Source: Chloroflexota bacterium
Lineage (GTDB): Bacteria > Chloroflexota > UBA4733
Direction of reading: 5' to 3'
Length of the DNA: 14,648 nucleotides
NCBI GenBank assembly: GCA_023381895.1
Contig: JAMCTA010000143.1
Location: 1-14,648, forward strand
Positions 5,900-14,165 of the stretch are shown one piece after another. A program made the position numbers and the translations under genes. The notes beneath the pieces are model-generated. The model had not been told where the DNA came from and ran no database searches. It worked only from the letters and a program-made list of their open reading frames with translations. How positions within the stretch are numbered: the first letter of the stretch is position 1; every line of letters starts with the position of its first letter.

Positions 5900-6874
5900 A
5901 TGCTCGACACTCCCTCGGTTGGCCGGCTTACACAGAAGATCCTCGACGAGATGGAGCGTGTCATCGTCGGTAAGCGCTCGATGCTCGAGCTTGTGCTGAT
6001 GGCGCTCCTGGCGGACGGGCACGTACTGTTCGAGGATTTCCCAGGCCTCGCCAAAACTCTCACCGCAGCCTCCTTTGCTCAGGTGCTGGGCTTGGATTTC
6101 AAGCGTATCCAGTTCACTCCGGACCTTCTCCCTGCGGACGTCACCGGTTCTTCCATCTTCAATCAGCGCACCGGTGAGTTTGAGTTTCGGCCAGGTCCGG
6201 TGTTCACGAATATCCTGCTGGCGGATGAGATCAACCGGGCCCCGCCGAAGACGCAGGCGGCGCTCCTCGAGGCCATGCAGGAGCGTCAGGTAACAACCGA
6301 TGGTGTCTCGCGTCTGCTCCCGGAGCCGTTCCTGGTACTGGCAACAGAGAATCCCATCGAGTACGAGGGCACCTATCCGCTGCCAGAAGCGCAGCTTGAT
6401 CGCTTCATGCTGCGGACGGGCATCGGCTACCCATCCCGTGAGCAGGAGTGGGAGGTCCTCAAGCGTCGCATTGAGCGGCGATCCGACCGGTCGGAGCTCG
6501 ATCGCGTCGTCGAACCAGAGGCGCTTCGCAGCCTCCAAGAGGCGCTCGAAGCCGTGTATGTTTCTGAGAGCGTCGGCTACTACATGGTGGACCTCGTAGC
6601 GGCCACCCGGCAGAATGCCCGGGTTCAAGTGGGAAGCAGCCCCCGAGGCTCTCTTGCACTCCTCAAGCTCGCCCGAGCCCGTGCTGCCCTATCAGGGAGA
6701 GACTTTGTGACTCCTGAGGACGTGAAGGCAGTTGCGGAGCCAGCCCTTGCCCATCGCATCATACTGGCGCCGGAGCAGTGGGTGCAGCGGGTGCCGCAGT
6801 CTACGGTCATCCGGCAGTGTCTTGAGGAGGTTCCTACTCCCGCTACCGTAGAAAGGGTGTCTGCGCTGCGTTGA
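5900..6874 (+). CDS. MoxR-family AAA+ ATPase
   Basis: This is a 324-residue ATPase of the MoxR (AAA_3 plus AAA lid) type, a cytoplasmic chaperone-like machine that usually acts on VWA or DUF58 partners. The Walker A region reads EDFPGLAKT (45-53, K52), the family form with Ala before Lys. Walker B is ILLADEINR (105-113). Sensor 1 is ATENP (148-152), and EAQLDRF (163-169) carries the arginine of the sensor/finger segment. The lid domain is at about 235-310 (SSPRGSLALLKLARARAAL, VTPEDVKAVAEPALAHRI). Length and motif order are normal, so it should be active. The ATG lies 4 bases after the upstream stop, with GAGAAG just before it as the likely ribosome site. The stop overlaps the DUF58 gene start. 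Confidence 0.96.
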   Translation: MLDTPSVGRLTQKILDEMERVIVGKRSMLELVLMALLADGHVLFEDFPGLAKTLTAASFAQVLGLDFKRIQFTPDLLPADVTGSSIFNQRTGEFEFRPGPVFTNILLADEINRAPPKTQAALLEAMQERQVTTDGVSRLLPEPFLVLATENPIEYEGTYPLPEAQLDRFMLRTGIGYPSREQEWEVLKRRIERRSDRSELDRVVEPEALRSLQEALEAVYVSESVGYYMVDLVAATRQNARVQVGSSPRGSLALLKLARARAALSGRDFVTPEDVKAVAEPALAHRIILAPEQWVQRVPQSTVIRQCLEEVPTPATVERVSALR

Positions 6875-8142
6875 GGAGTTTTGTCACACCGAAGCTCGCT
6901 GCTTACGCCGCCGCCGTCCCAGCAGGACTTATCACGGCCTTGTTCACCGGCCGGATCGAGCCGTTGTTGCTTATACTGCCGTTCCTCATCACCCTGATGC
7001 TGGGATTGCTTCTCGCTGACGTTCCCGACGTCCGGCTCCAGGCGACGCTGAGCCGGAGTCGTATTCAAGAAGGGGATGTGGCGGACCTTACTGTATACAC
7101 CGCAGCGGAATCAGATCTCCAGCGGTGTGACGTTGCGCTCCTGCTCCCCGAAGGTCTTGGGGTTCCGCAGAGAGAGCAGTCGGTTGCCCTCGTGCTACCT
7201 TCCGGAGACTACGGGCTGACGCGGCACGTTCGGGCGGATCGCTGGGGAGCTTACTTCATCGGCACCGCGCTCGTCCGTTGCTGGGCGCCCTTCGATCTTC
7301 TCGTTTGGGAGGGTACCTTCGTGCAGAGTAACGAGCTCCGCGTCTATCCCCGACTCGAGTATCTACGAGCGGTTCCTAGCCCCTGGAAAACGAACGTGCT
7401 CGCAGGTAATGAGCTGGCTCGTACGCGCGCTGAAGGCGTGGAGTTTGCCGATGTGCGTGCCTTCGTGCCGGGAGATGCCGTCCGCCGTATCAACTGGCGC
7501 GTCAGTGCGCGCCGCGGTGAGCTGGCCGTGAACCAGCAGCACCCTGAGCGTAATGGAGACGTCGTACTGTTCCTGGATACGTTTGCAGAGCTGGTAGCAG
7601 CAACACGCTCCAGCCTTGATGTCGCTGTCCACCTCACCGCGGCGCTAGCGCACGTCTATCTCGAGCGACGTGATCGTGTTGGGGTGATTGGATTCGGAGG
7701 GGAGCTTCGCTGGCTGGAGCCCGACATGGGCAGCCGGCAGCTCTTACGCATTATCGAGGCACTGCTTGATACGCGCGTGGTGCTCACCTATGCTTGGAAG
7801 ACTGTCACCGTCATTCCCTCGCGCGTTCTCCCTCCTAGCTCACTGCTGATTGCCGTGAGTCCTCTTCTTGATGAGCGATTCATCAAGGCTATTCTCGACC
7901 TGCACGCGCGTGGCTTTCAGATAGCAGTCGTCGAGGTATCGCCGTTTCACTTTGTCGATGCTGAGTCTGACCGAGTCTCGCCCTTAGGTATCCGCTTGTG
8001 GAAGCTGCGGCGAGGGCTCACAGCCGACGAGTACCTCCGGCGTGGGGTTCCGTTTGCCTCTTGGACACCGGATCGCTCTGCCGAGAGTATTGCAATGGAG
8101 CTGAGAGGCATGCAGCGATGGCTGCGGATCGCGCGCGCGTGA
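6871..8142 (+). CDS. DUF58 domain protein, MoxR partner
   Basis: This is a 423-residue protein with two N-terminal transmembrane helices (about 9-26 and 31-49), an extended beta region, and the DUF58 signature at about 191-220: EFADVRAFVPGD, RRINWRVSARRGELAV. A VWA-like fold follows, with VVLFLDTFAELV around D236. The DUF58 signature is the hallmark of proteins encoded beside moxR. The start is TTG 6871, sharing TTGA with the moxR stop. No other in-frame start lies nearby, and AAAGGG at 6852-6857 is a somewhat distant ribosome site, so expression probably depends on coupling to moxR. Its role is likely as the membrane-tethered client or adaptor of the ATPase in envelope assembly or stress, inferred from the family. 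Confidence 0.93.
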   Translation: MRSFVTPKLAAYAAAVPAGLITALFTGRIEPLLLILPFLITLMLGLLLADVPDVRLQATLSRSRIQEGDVADLTVYTAAESDLQRCDVALLLPEGLGVPQREQSVALVLPSGDYGLTRHVRADRWGAYFIGTALVRCWAPFDLLVWEGTFVQSNELRVYPRLEYLRAVPSPWKTNVLAGNELARTRAEGVEFADVRAFVPGDAVRRINWRVSARRGELAVNQQHPERNGDVVLFLDTFAELVAATRSSLDVAVHLTAALAHVYLERRDRVGVIGFGGELRWLEPDMGSRQLLRIIEALLDTRVVLTYAWKTVTVIPSRVLPPSSLLIAVSPLLDERFIKAILDLHARGFQIAVVEVSPFHFVDAESDRVSPLGIRLWKLRRGLTADEYLRRGVPFASWTPDRSAESIAMELRGMQRWLRIARA

Positions 8143-8666
8143 CCCTGGGCGCCAGTGCCGCCCTGCTTGCGGTTCTGCTGACCCTGCCTCAGGCCAGTCG
8201 CTTCCACCTACTCGTTCCCGTCCTCCTCGCCCTTCTCCCCGCTGTCCTGGCCCCGGTCGCACTGTGGCGCAACTGGACTTCCTTGTTCTTCGGCGCCATT
8301 GGTCTGCTCGGCGTCACCTACGTATTCAGCCTGCGCTCTATGAACGGTGTATTTGATATCACTGCCTTGCTGTACGGCTGGGGGCTCTGGCTCTGTGCCG
8401 AATGTGGCCAGCTTGCGCTATCGTTGCAGTGGATCCGGACAGTGCAACCATCGGTTTGGCAGCGGCGTGCGCTGCTGTCCCTGGCCGTCACGCTGGCTAC
8501 TGCCGGGTTGACGCTCTTGCTCCTCGCCGCCGCTGAGCTTCCGCTGATCGGCACACTCGTGCTGCGAGGTGCTGGAGTACTGGCAATCATCGGCACGCTG
8601 GCTGTCGTGATCAGTCTTCTGTCGCGAGTAGACACCGATCCTGTAAGACGTGGCCGCCGTCAATGA
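8118..8666 (+). CDS. Polytopic membrane protein, last gene of the MoxR operon
   Basis: This is a 182-residue protein with about six hydrophobic helices (near 8-23, 29-49, 54-70, 80-102, 118-137, 141-168) and a basic C-terminal tail (VRRGRRQ), which puts that end in the cytoplasm. I recognise no family. ATG 8118 has GAGAGG (8102-8107) 10 bases upstream and overlaps the DUF58 gene by 25 bases. GTG 8139 is also possible and would give a GTGA overlap like other junctions in the operon. The open frame further upstream to 7998 lies inside DUF58 and is not credible as a start. Its operon position suggests a membrane component of the MoxR system. Confidence 0.75.
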   Translation: MAADRARVTLGASAALLAVLLTLPQASRFHLLVPVLLALLPAVLAPVALWRNWTSLFFGAIGLLGVTYVFSLRSMNGVFDITALLYGWGLWLCAECGQLALSLQWIRTVQPSVWQRRALLSLAVTLATAGLTLLLLAAAELPLIGTLVLRGAGVLAIIGTLAVVISLLSRVDTDPVRRGRRQ

Positions 8667-8681
8667 TCGACTATACGCGCC

Positions 8682-8718
8682 TGCCAGCTTGCATTCCATC
8701 CCCCAGCAGCTGCTGGCA
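8682..8718. repeat. Inverted repeat after the MoxR operon, enclosing a 14-base palindrome
   Basis: TGCCAGC (8682-8688) pairs with GCTGGCA (8712-8718) over a 23-base loop. The overlapping CCAGCAGCTGCTGG (8703-8716) is a perfect palindrome that would compete with it. No U-tract follows, so an intrinsic terminator is not supported. It may still shield the 3' end of the operon mRNA. Confidence 0.4.
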
Positions 8719-8733
8719 ACGTCGTGATCTTCG

Positions 8734-8757
8734 CTACAGTGAGATCAGATACTGTAG
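8734..8757. promoter_or_regulatory. Operator-like inverted repeat upstream of the membrane gene at 8801
   Basis: CTACAGT (8734-8740) and ACTGTAG (8751-8757) are perfect inverted arms with a 10-base spacer, so their centres are 17 bases apart. It lies 44 bases before ATG 8801. The geometry suits a dimeric DNA-binding regulator. A leader hairpin is the alternative. Confidence 0.4.
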
Positions 8758-8800
8758 GGAAGAGAGCCTTGGCACTTCCCGATAGCTCGAGGTGGTCGCA

Positions 8801-9298
8801 ATGGACGCTGAGGACTATGCTCAGTTCGGCCAGCTCATTCTGCTTGAGCACGTGAGAGCTGGTCGACTTGCCCTTGCAGGCGCCCTCTCTTCAATCCCCG
8901 TTGCTGCGCTTGTTGTGGGCGTGGGTATGGTGACGGAACATCCCGCCGCAGACAACATAGCGCTGGCGATTGTACTGCTGATAACAGGTGCCATTGGCGC
9001 CAAGGCTTACCAAAGAGCACAGCTTCGGTGGCGACGCGGAGACCTGACTGCGGCAGCGGTGTGGTGGCTCGTGGTCTGTGGATCTCTTGCCGTTGCAGTG
9101 AGTAGACCCATCTCCGACCTTCTGCCACTAGCCTTCGTTGGGCTTCCTCTCTGGCATTGCTCGCCGAGATGGCGTGGCGCTTTTGCTTCCGGATTACTCT
9201 ACGGCGTATTTCTGGCGCCTCACTGGAACGGCTTGTCCACGAGTCCCTGCGTGAGCACTACGCGGATGATTGGCGTGCGTACCAACAGCGCCTCGTAG
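8801..9298 (+). CDS. Membrane protein of unknown function, C-terminus possibly frameshifted
   Basis: As read, this is 165 residues from ATG 8801, with GAGGTGG (8789-8795) as ribosome site. GTG 8792 is in frame but overlaps that site. It has an acidic N-terminus (MDAEDYAQFGQL) and hydrophobic segments at about 22-43, 51-68, 82-100 and 107-118. I do not recognise the family. The end of this frame (CVSTTRMIGVRTNSAS) looks unlike a protein tail. Another frame, open from 9106 to the TGA at 9361-9363, encodes a charged amphipathic helix (LERLVHESLREHYADDW, then QQRLVADLREAQRLR) that looks like the natural C-terminus. A one-base deletion between about 9150 and 9215 would explain this, making the true gene 8801-9363. 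Confidence 0.6.
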   Translation: MDAEDYAQFGQLILLEHVRAGRLALAGALSSIPVAALVVGVGMVTEHPAADNIALAIVLLITGAIGAKAYQRAQLRWRRGDLTAAAVWWLVVCGSLAVAVSRPISDLLPLAFVGLPLWHCSPRWRGAFASGLLYGVFLAPHWNGLSTSPCVSTTRMIGVRTNSAS

Positions 9299-9459
9299 CG
9301 GATCTCCGCGAGGCGCAGCGGCTGCGCTCCGGCGGACAGCATGAGCATCATGACGCCCCCTGACAGCTGACGGTAGCATGCGTGACACTCAAAGCATGTG
9401 AAGCGAGCGACGCCGAGCGTGCCCCTATGGATCCCTGCTGTGATTTAAGGAGCGGTTCT

Positions 9460-11595
9460 ATGTCATCGACGGTCCCCGTTCTCCATCGAAGGTGGCCGTT
9501 CCCATCTGGGATGGGCCCGCGCGATGATGAGGAACTCTACCAGCAGACTATCCGGCGCCTTGCCTCGGTTCTCATCGTTGCAGCGTACTGTCTCTTGATT
9601 GCACTGGCGCTGCTCGTACGTCCTGAGGTCATGCCCCCAGTAGCGGTGGCGCTGCTGATGGTGGTCGGAGGAACCGTCAGCTGGGCGATGGCGGTCCGGT
9701 GGACCTCGCCTGCGGCGCTTGTCTTGGTAGCATCGCTGCTCGTGTTTCCAGCGCTCCTCTCCCTAGCGACGGGCGAGCGCTCGCTCTTGAGCCTGCTCGC
9801 AGGGGCAGCGATCGCGGCGGCGTTTCTGTGGGGCGCTGCTGGTGCTGGTGCCGTAGCGGTGGTGAGCTCCCTCGTGCTGTGGCTAAGCTCTGCTGGAAGC
9901 CTTACCACTGCCTGGAGTGCGCTTGCCTGCGTGTGGCTCGTCGCCGCGCTGAGTGGCGTGGGGGTTCAGGTGGTCGCCACGCTTGCCTCGTGGGAGCGCT
10001 CCAGCTCGGAGTTCGCCCGCCGCCGGGCGGCTGAGGCCCAGGCCCATCAAGGCGAGCTGGCGCGTCTCACGCAGTCCCTGCAGATCGCCAATGGCCAGCT
10101 CCGGGACCTCAATGCGGAACTGGAGCGCGCAAGGCAGACGGCAGAGGAGGCGCGCCATCTGAAAGTCGAGTTTGCCACGAGCGTGAGTCACGAGCTGCGA
10201 ACTCCGATCAATCTTGTGATCGGCTTCAGTGAGATGATGGTGTTGAATCCTGAGCTTTATGGTGATGGCGGTCTGCCGAAGGTGCTGCGTGATGACATCG
10301 AAGTGATCTATCGCAACGCGTGTCACTTATCTCAGCTTATTGATGACATTCTGGACCTCAGCCAGATCGATGCCCGCCGGCTGCCACTGGAGCTTGAGCA
10401 GTGCTCGCTCGTAGAGGTGGCGAACGAAGCGTTGGCGGCCATCCGGGGCCTATTAGATGATCACGTTATCGAGCCCGTTGTGGACTGTGCTGCCAGCCTA
10501 CCGCTCGTGCTGGCGGATCACACACGGTTGCGCCAGGTGCTCATCAACCTTCTCGCTAACGCCGCACGCTTCACGGAGCACGGTCGCGTCACCGTTCGGT
10601 GCACCGCGCTCGACAGTGAGCTGCTGGCTCAAGTGATCGATACCGGCCGCGGCATGACCAAGGAACAAGCGGCTGTCATCTTTCGGGAGTTTGTCCAAGT
10701 TGGAGACGGACGCGAGCGGCACACGAGTGGACTCGGTCTCGCCATCTGCAAGAGAATCGTCGACTTGCATGGAGGACGAATCTGGGTTGAGAGTGAGCTT
10801 GGCAAGGGGAGCACGTTCTCCTTCACGATTCCCTTCCAGCGTCCCTCGCCCCCGATGCCGGTGAGCGCTACGTGGGCCCGTCCCAGGACGGAAGGCAAGC
10901 CACCTGCGGTAGGTGTTGTACTGGCTGATGAGGCGGTGTGGCGCCTTCTGCGTCGGCACCTGCCGAGCTACCGCCCGTGCCGGTTCGACACGCTTGAAGC
11001 GGCCTTGCAGGCCAGCGAGGAACAGCCCATCGAGGCGCTGGTTGTGGATCAGCGGCTGACGAGCAGGGAGGGCCTGCAGGGCGTGCGACTGCCAGTGCTG
11101 CTCTGCGAGTTCGATCATCCCGTTGCTCAACACGACCCGGATGTGTCCGCCTACCTCTTCAAGCCGGTGACGCGCAGTCAGCTGCGCGAGGCTCTGCTGC
11201 CACACGTGCAGCAGGAGTGCGAGGTACTCATCGTCGATGATGAGCCTGAGATGCTGCGCCTCCTCCAGAGCTTTGTGCTCGTGGAGTTCCGGCACTGCAG
11301 AGTTCGCCTGGCTCGGGATGGCACTGAGGCCCTCTCTCAGGTCAAACTCCGGATCCCTCACGTGGTCATTCTGGACCTCCTCATGCCCGGTCTCGATGGC
11401 TACGGCTTTCTGGAGCAACTGCGCGCCGAGAGCGCCTGGAAGGACGTCCCGGTCATCGTCGTCAGTGCGCACGGGAACACCTCAGACCGGGTGACGGTCA
11501 ACCGGCTCTCGCTGTTGTACGGTTCTGCGCACAATCTGGGTGCGACCCTGGCCGGGCTCGAGCAAGTGCTCCAAGCCGTGACACAGCGCGTGTAG
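9460..11595 (+). CDS. Membrane hybrid histidine kinase with two C-terminal receiver-like domains
   Basis: This is 711 residues from ATG 9460. AAGGAG (9447-9452) lies 7 bases upstream, so I prefer it to the in-frame start at 9382. Order of parts: six transmembrane helices (about 33-176) with no large external sensor, a coiled coil (about 177-236), HisKA with phospho-accepting H244 in SVSHELRTP, and HATPase with N box [14 protein letters not shown] (358-371), G1 DTGRGM and G2 SGLGLAI (423-429). A degenerate receiver follows (484-582: D530 in VVDQR and K568 in LFKP, but no acidic pair and no Ser/Thr before the DHP loop). A second receiver (587-711) has D593/D594, D639 in [11 protein letters not shown] and S669, but no switch lysine. 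It is predicted to sense a membrane or internal signal and relay phosphate. No partner regulator lies nearby. Confidence 0.93.
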   Translation: MSSTVPVLHRRWPFPSGMGPRDDEELYQQTIRRLASVLIVAAYCLLIALALLVRPEVMPPVAVALLMVVGGTVSWAMAVRWTSPAALVLVASLLVFPALLSLATGERSLLSLLAGAAIAAAFLWGAAGAGAVAVVSSLVLWLSSAGSLTTAWSALACVWLVAALSGVGVQVVATLASWERSSSEFARRRAAEAQAHQGELARLTQSLQIANGQLRDLNAELERARQTAEEARHLKVEFATSVSHELRTPINLVIGFSEMMVLNPELYGDGGLPKVLRDDIEVIYRNACHLSQLIDDILDLSQIDARRLPLELEQCSLVEVANEALAAIRGLLDDHVIEPVVDCAASLPLVLADHTRLRQVLINLLANAARFTEHGRVTVRCTALDSELLAQVIDTGRGMTKEQAAVIFREFVQVGDGRERHTSGLGLAICKRIVDLHGGRIWVESELGKGSTFSFTIPFQRPSPPMPVSATWARPRTEGKPPAVGVVLADEAVWRLLRRHLPSYRPCRFDTLEAALQASEEQPIEALVVDQRLTSREGLQGVRLPVLLCEFDHPVAQHDPDVSAYLFKPVTRSQLREALLPHVQQECEVLIVDDEPEMLRLLQSFVLVEFRHCRVRLARDGTEALSQVKLRIPHVVILDLLMPGLDGYGFLEQLRAESAWKDVPVIVVSAHGNTSDRVTVNRLSLLYGSAHNLGATLAGLEQVLQAVTQRV

Positions 11596-11678
11596 CCTCG
11601 TCCGGATTCTGGCCGCAGCATGGCCGTACCCCTCTCATCATTCGCGGCATCTCATGCAACAATCCTGTTTGATCTTCG

Positions 11679-11716
11679 CAGATTTCCCCGCACCCCAGCG
11701 CATCAAGCGAAATCTG
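11679..11716. promoter_or_regulatory. Inverted repeat upstream of the sugar ABC operon
   Basis: CAGATTTC (11679-11686) and GAAATCTG (11709-11716) are perfect 8-base inverted arms with a 22-base spacer, 41 bases before the ATG of the binding protein. Arm centres are 30 bases apart, about three helical turns. It may be an operator for control of sugar uptake. The rest of 11596-11757 shows no convincing promoter boxes or terminator. Confidence 0.4.
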
Positions 11717-11757
11717 TCCTGCATTGTTCCGTCGAGAATTGACGTAGGGAGGAAGCA

Positions 11758-13239
11758 ATGTCGCAATCAAACATGCTTGAAGGTTCTTCCCGGCAGGGAG
11801 GTCGTCCTGGTGCAGTGAGCTTGACCCGGCGTTGCGTGCTTGCACTGTGTGCTGCCGGCGCTGCTGGCACGCTGCTGGCAGCGTGTGGTGCTTCGACCAG
11901 CACATCGGCAGCGACCGGAACTGCCGCTACCAAGGCTGCTGCGAGCACGGCGTCAGGAGCGAGAGCGCCGTCTCAAGCGACGGCTGTGCCTTCCTCAGTG
12001 TTCAAGGGGACTCAGGCCCAGAAGACAATTCTCGTGTGGGACTGGGCAGCAGGCTGGGAGCAGTTACTGCAGAAGCTTGCTACCACTTACGTTCACGACA
12101 ATCCACAAGCAGCGCTGAACCTGCAGATTCAACCTGGCTACTTCACAAAACTCCCCGTCGCCCTCGCGGGTGGCACTGGTCCGGATGCCTACCGTATGGT
12201 AGGGCGCGACGTGTTCAGTTGGGACTACCGGAAGCAGCTCGTTGACCTCACGAGTATGATCAATCAGAATGCGAAGGTCAAGACTGATTATGGAAATATG
12301 GCGAAGCCATCGCGAGATGCAGTGACCTATCACGGCAACGTCGTGGCTATGCCCTTCGGCGGCACGCTCATCGTGACGATCTACAACACGGATCTTGTCA
12401 AAGCTGCCGGCCTTACCCCACCCGCAGAGCTCGGCTCCAAATGGGACTGGAACAAGGTCGTGGAGTACGGGGAAAAGCTCACCAGGCGCGGGAATGGTCC
12501 GCGCCCCTCGGTCTATGGCTTCTGGGCAACGGAGGATTGGGAGCAGGGATGGCTGAACTGGGTACTGGCCAATGGTGGTTACTTCCTTGATCCCACGAAG
12601 AACTACCGCGTCTGCTTGCTGGACCAGCCTCAAGCGATTGGGGGCGTGCAAGACATGACGGATCTGGTTCTCAAGTACAAGGTGTCACCGACTGCCCAGG
12701 AGCTGTCGTCTGAGAATGGCGCAACGCTCTTTTACACCGGCAAGATCGCCATCACCACGATGGGCACATTTGGTATTCCTCAAGTACGGCAAGCGAAGAT
12801 CAATTTCGACATCGCGATGGTGCCCTACTCGCCAAACACCGGAAAATCAGCAAGCAACTCCAACTTCAGCGCGATGGGGATCAACCCAGCATCGAAGGTT
12901 CAAGAGGAGACTGCCAAATACGTCCTCTGGACTGGGACGGAAGAGGCACAGAAGATTATCGGTTCCTTTGAGTTCATGCCGGCGAGCATCCCCGCGATTC
13001 AGCAGACCTATCTTGATCCGAAGTTTGGTCCGGCTCATCGCTCGATCCTAGCTGACGTCTTGAAGATCACTACACCGCAGCCTGAGCCCGACGTCGTGGC
13101 GTTCACCGACGTGATGGACAATCTGACGCAAAAGGAGATTCCGTTGCTGTTCGGTGGCCATGAGTCGGTGCAAAAAGGCTTCGGCAAGGTGACTCAGGAA
13201 GTCAACGCCAAGATTCAGCAGGCCGTGAAGGCAGGTTAG
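11758..13239 (+). CDS. Sugar-type ABC transporter substrate-binding lipoprotein
   Basis: This is a 493-residue family 1 extracellular solute-binding protein, catching a substrate, probably a sugar, outside the membrane for the two permeases that follow. The N-terminus has a twin-arginine-like motif SLTRRCVLAL (R24, R25), a hydrophobic core and a lipobox LLAAC with C43 as the lipidated residue. A Ser/Thr/Ala-rich linker (about 44-80) follows. The mature domain shows typical elements: KTILVWDWAAGWEQLL, GGTGPDAYRMVGRDVFSW, AMPFGGTLIVTIYNTDLVKAAGL, GKIAITTMGTFG, and EETAKYVLWTGTEEAQ with PASIPAI near the end. The specific ligand cannot be read from sequence. The start is supported by GGGAGG just upstream. 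Two bases separate its stop from the permease start. Confidence 0.93.
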   Translation: MSQSNMLEGSSRQGGRPGAVSLTRRCVLALCAAGAAGTLLAACGASTSTSAATGTAATKAAASTASGARAPSQATAVPSSVFKGTQAQKTILVWDWAAGWEQLLQKLATTYVHDNPQAALNLQIQPGYFTKLPVALAGGTGPDAYRMVGRDVFSWDYRKQLVDLTSMINQNAKVKTDYGNMAKPSRDAVTYHGNVVAMPFGGTLIVTIYNTDLVKAAGLTPPAELGSKWDWNKVVEYGEKLTRRGNGPRPSVYGFWATEDWEQGWLNWVLANGGYFLDPTKNYRVCLLDQPQAIGGVQDMTDLVLKYKVSPTAQELSSENGATLFYTGKIAITTMGTFGIPQVRQAKINFDIAMVPYSPNTGKSASNSNFSAMGINPASKVQEETAKYVLWTGTEEAQKIIGSFEFMPASIPAIQQTYLDPKFGPAHRSILADVLKITTPQPEPDVVAFTDVMDNLTQKEIPLLFGGHESVQKGFGKVTQEVNAKIQQAVKAG

Positions 13240-13241
13240 CA

Positions 13242-14165
13242 ATGGCATTCATCCGGCAGCGTTCTCTAGCGCAGAAAGAGGCGATACTCGGCTGGTTGCT
13301 GGTGTTCCCCTGGTTAGCGGGATTCGTCCTTCTCATCGCGGGGCCAATCATTGCGTCACTGGTGTTGAGCCTGACGGCGTGGGACATTCTCCGGCCGCCA
13401 AAATTCATCGGGCTGACCAATTTCCAAGACCTCTTGCAGCCTGGCTCGCACTTCTGGCAATCAATCAAGGTGACGACGATCTATGCCTTCGTCAGTGTCC
13501 CAGCGCATACTGTGCTGGCCCTTCTCGTGGCGATCCTGCTCAATCAGAAGGTGAAGGGTCTGCGTCTGTGGCGCACGCTGTACTACCTCCCATCGGTCGT
13601 GTCCGGCGTCGCCGTCGCGTTCTTGTGGCAATGGGTCTATGATGCCGATTTCGGCCTCGCGAACTGGGTGCTCTGGACTCTCTTTCACATTGAGGGCCCG
13701 GCGTGGCTCGTCGATCCGTACTGGGCGCTGCCGGCGCTCATCATCATGGACATCTGGACGTTTGGGGCGCCGATGGTGATCTTCCTCGCCAGTCTACAGG
13801 GCGTGCCAGAGGAGCTCCACGAGGCTGCGCAGATCGACGGCGCTGGAGCAATTCGACGCTTCTTCTCGGTGACGCTTCCCCTTATTACGCCCGTGGTGCT
13901 CTTCAATGTCACGTTAGGGCTGATCGCCGCGCTCCAGATGTTCACACAGGCCTACATCATCACGAACGGTGGCCCTGGCAATGCCACACTCACCACGATG
14001 CTGTACCTCTACCAGAATGCCTTCCAGAATCTCCGCATGGGATATGCGTCGGCCATCGCGTGGCTGCTCTTCCTGTACATCATGGCGCTCACGCTGCTCG
14101 TCTTCCGGTCGTCGAGACACTGGGTGTACTATCAGTCTTCGACTGACGGAAGGGGGGGACAGTGA
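13242..14165 (+). CDS. ABC sugar permease, MalF/UgpA type
   Basis: This is a 307-residue inner-membrane permease of the CUT1 class with about six transmembrane helices and the family opening LGWLLVFPWLAGFVLLIAGPI. The ATPase-docking EAA loop reads EAAQIDGAG (194-202) followed by LPLITP. Other typical parts are LRLWRTLYYLPSVVSGVAVAFLWQW and FTQAYIITNGGPGNATLT, where NGGP is highly conserved in MalF/UgpA-type permeases. The start ATG lies 2 bases after the binding-protein stop. Its last base (A of TGA) is the first base of the next ATG, so the two permeases are translationally coupled, as expected for a heterodimer. Confidence 0.95.
   Translation: MAFIRQRSLAQKEAILGWLLVFPWLAGFVLLIAGPIIASLVLSLTAWDILRPPKFIGLTNFQDLLQPGSHFWQSIKVTTIYAFVSVPAHTVLALLVAILLNQKVKGLRLWRTLYYLPSVVSGVAVAFLWQWVYDADFGLANWVLWTLFHIEGPAWLVDPYWALPALIIMDIWTFGAPMVIFLASLQGVPEELHEAAQIDGAGAIRRFFSVTLPLITPVVLFNVTLGLIAALQMFTQAYIITNGGPGNATLTTMLYLYQNAFQNLRMGYASAIAWLLFLYIMALTLLVFRSSRHWVYYQSSTDGRGGQ

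Noticed and set aside
5873..6628. A 251-codon open frame on the minus strand
   Set aside because: It is antisense to the MoxR ATPase, whose Walker motifs are intact.
9157..9363. Separate small gene at 9157-9363
   Set aside because: It has a TTG start with no Shine-Dalgarno site and overlaps the membrane gene. A frameshifted C-terminus of that gene explains it better.
10498..11472. A 324-codon open frame on the minus strand
   Set aside because: It is antisense to the kinase catalytic and receiver domains, which have clear motifs. The opposite-strand product shows no recognisable motif.
11596..11757. Terminator after the histidine kinase
   Set aside because: The repeated GGCC near 11615 does not form a stable stem with a U-tract, so no terminator is claimed.
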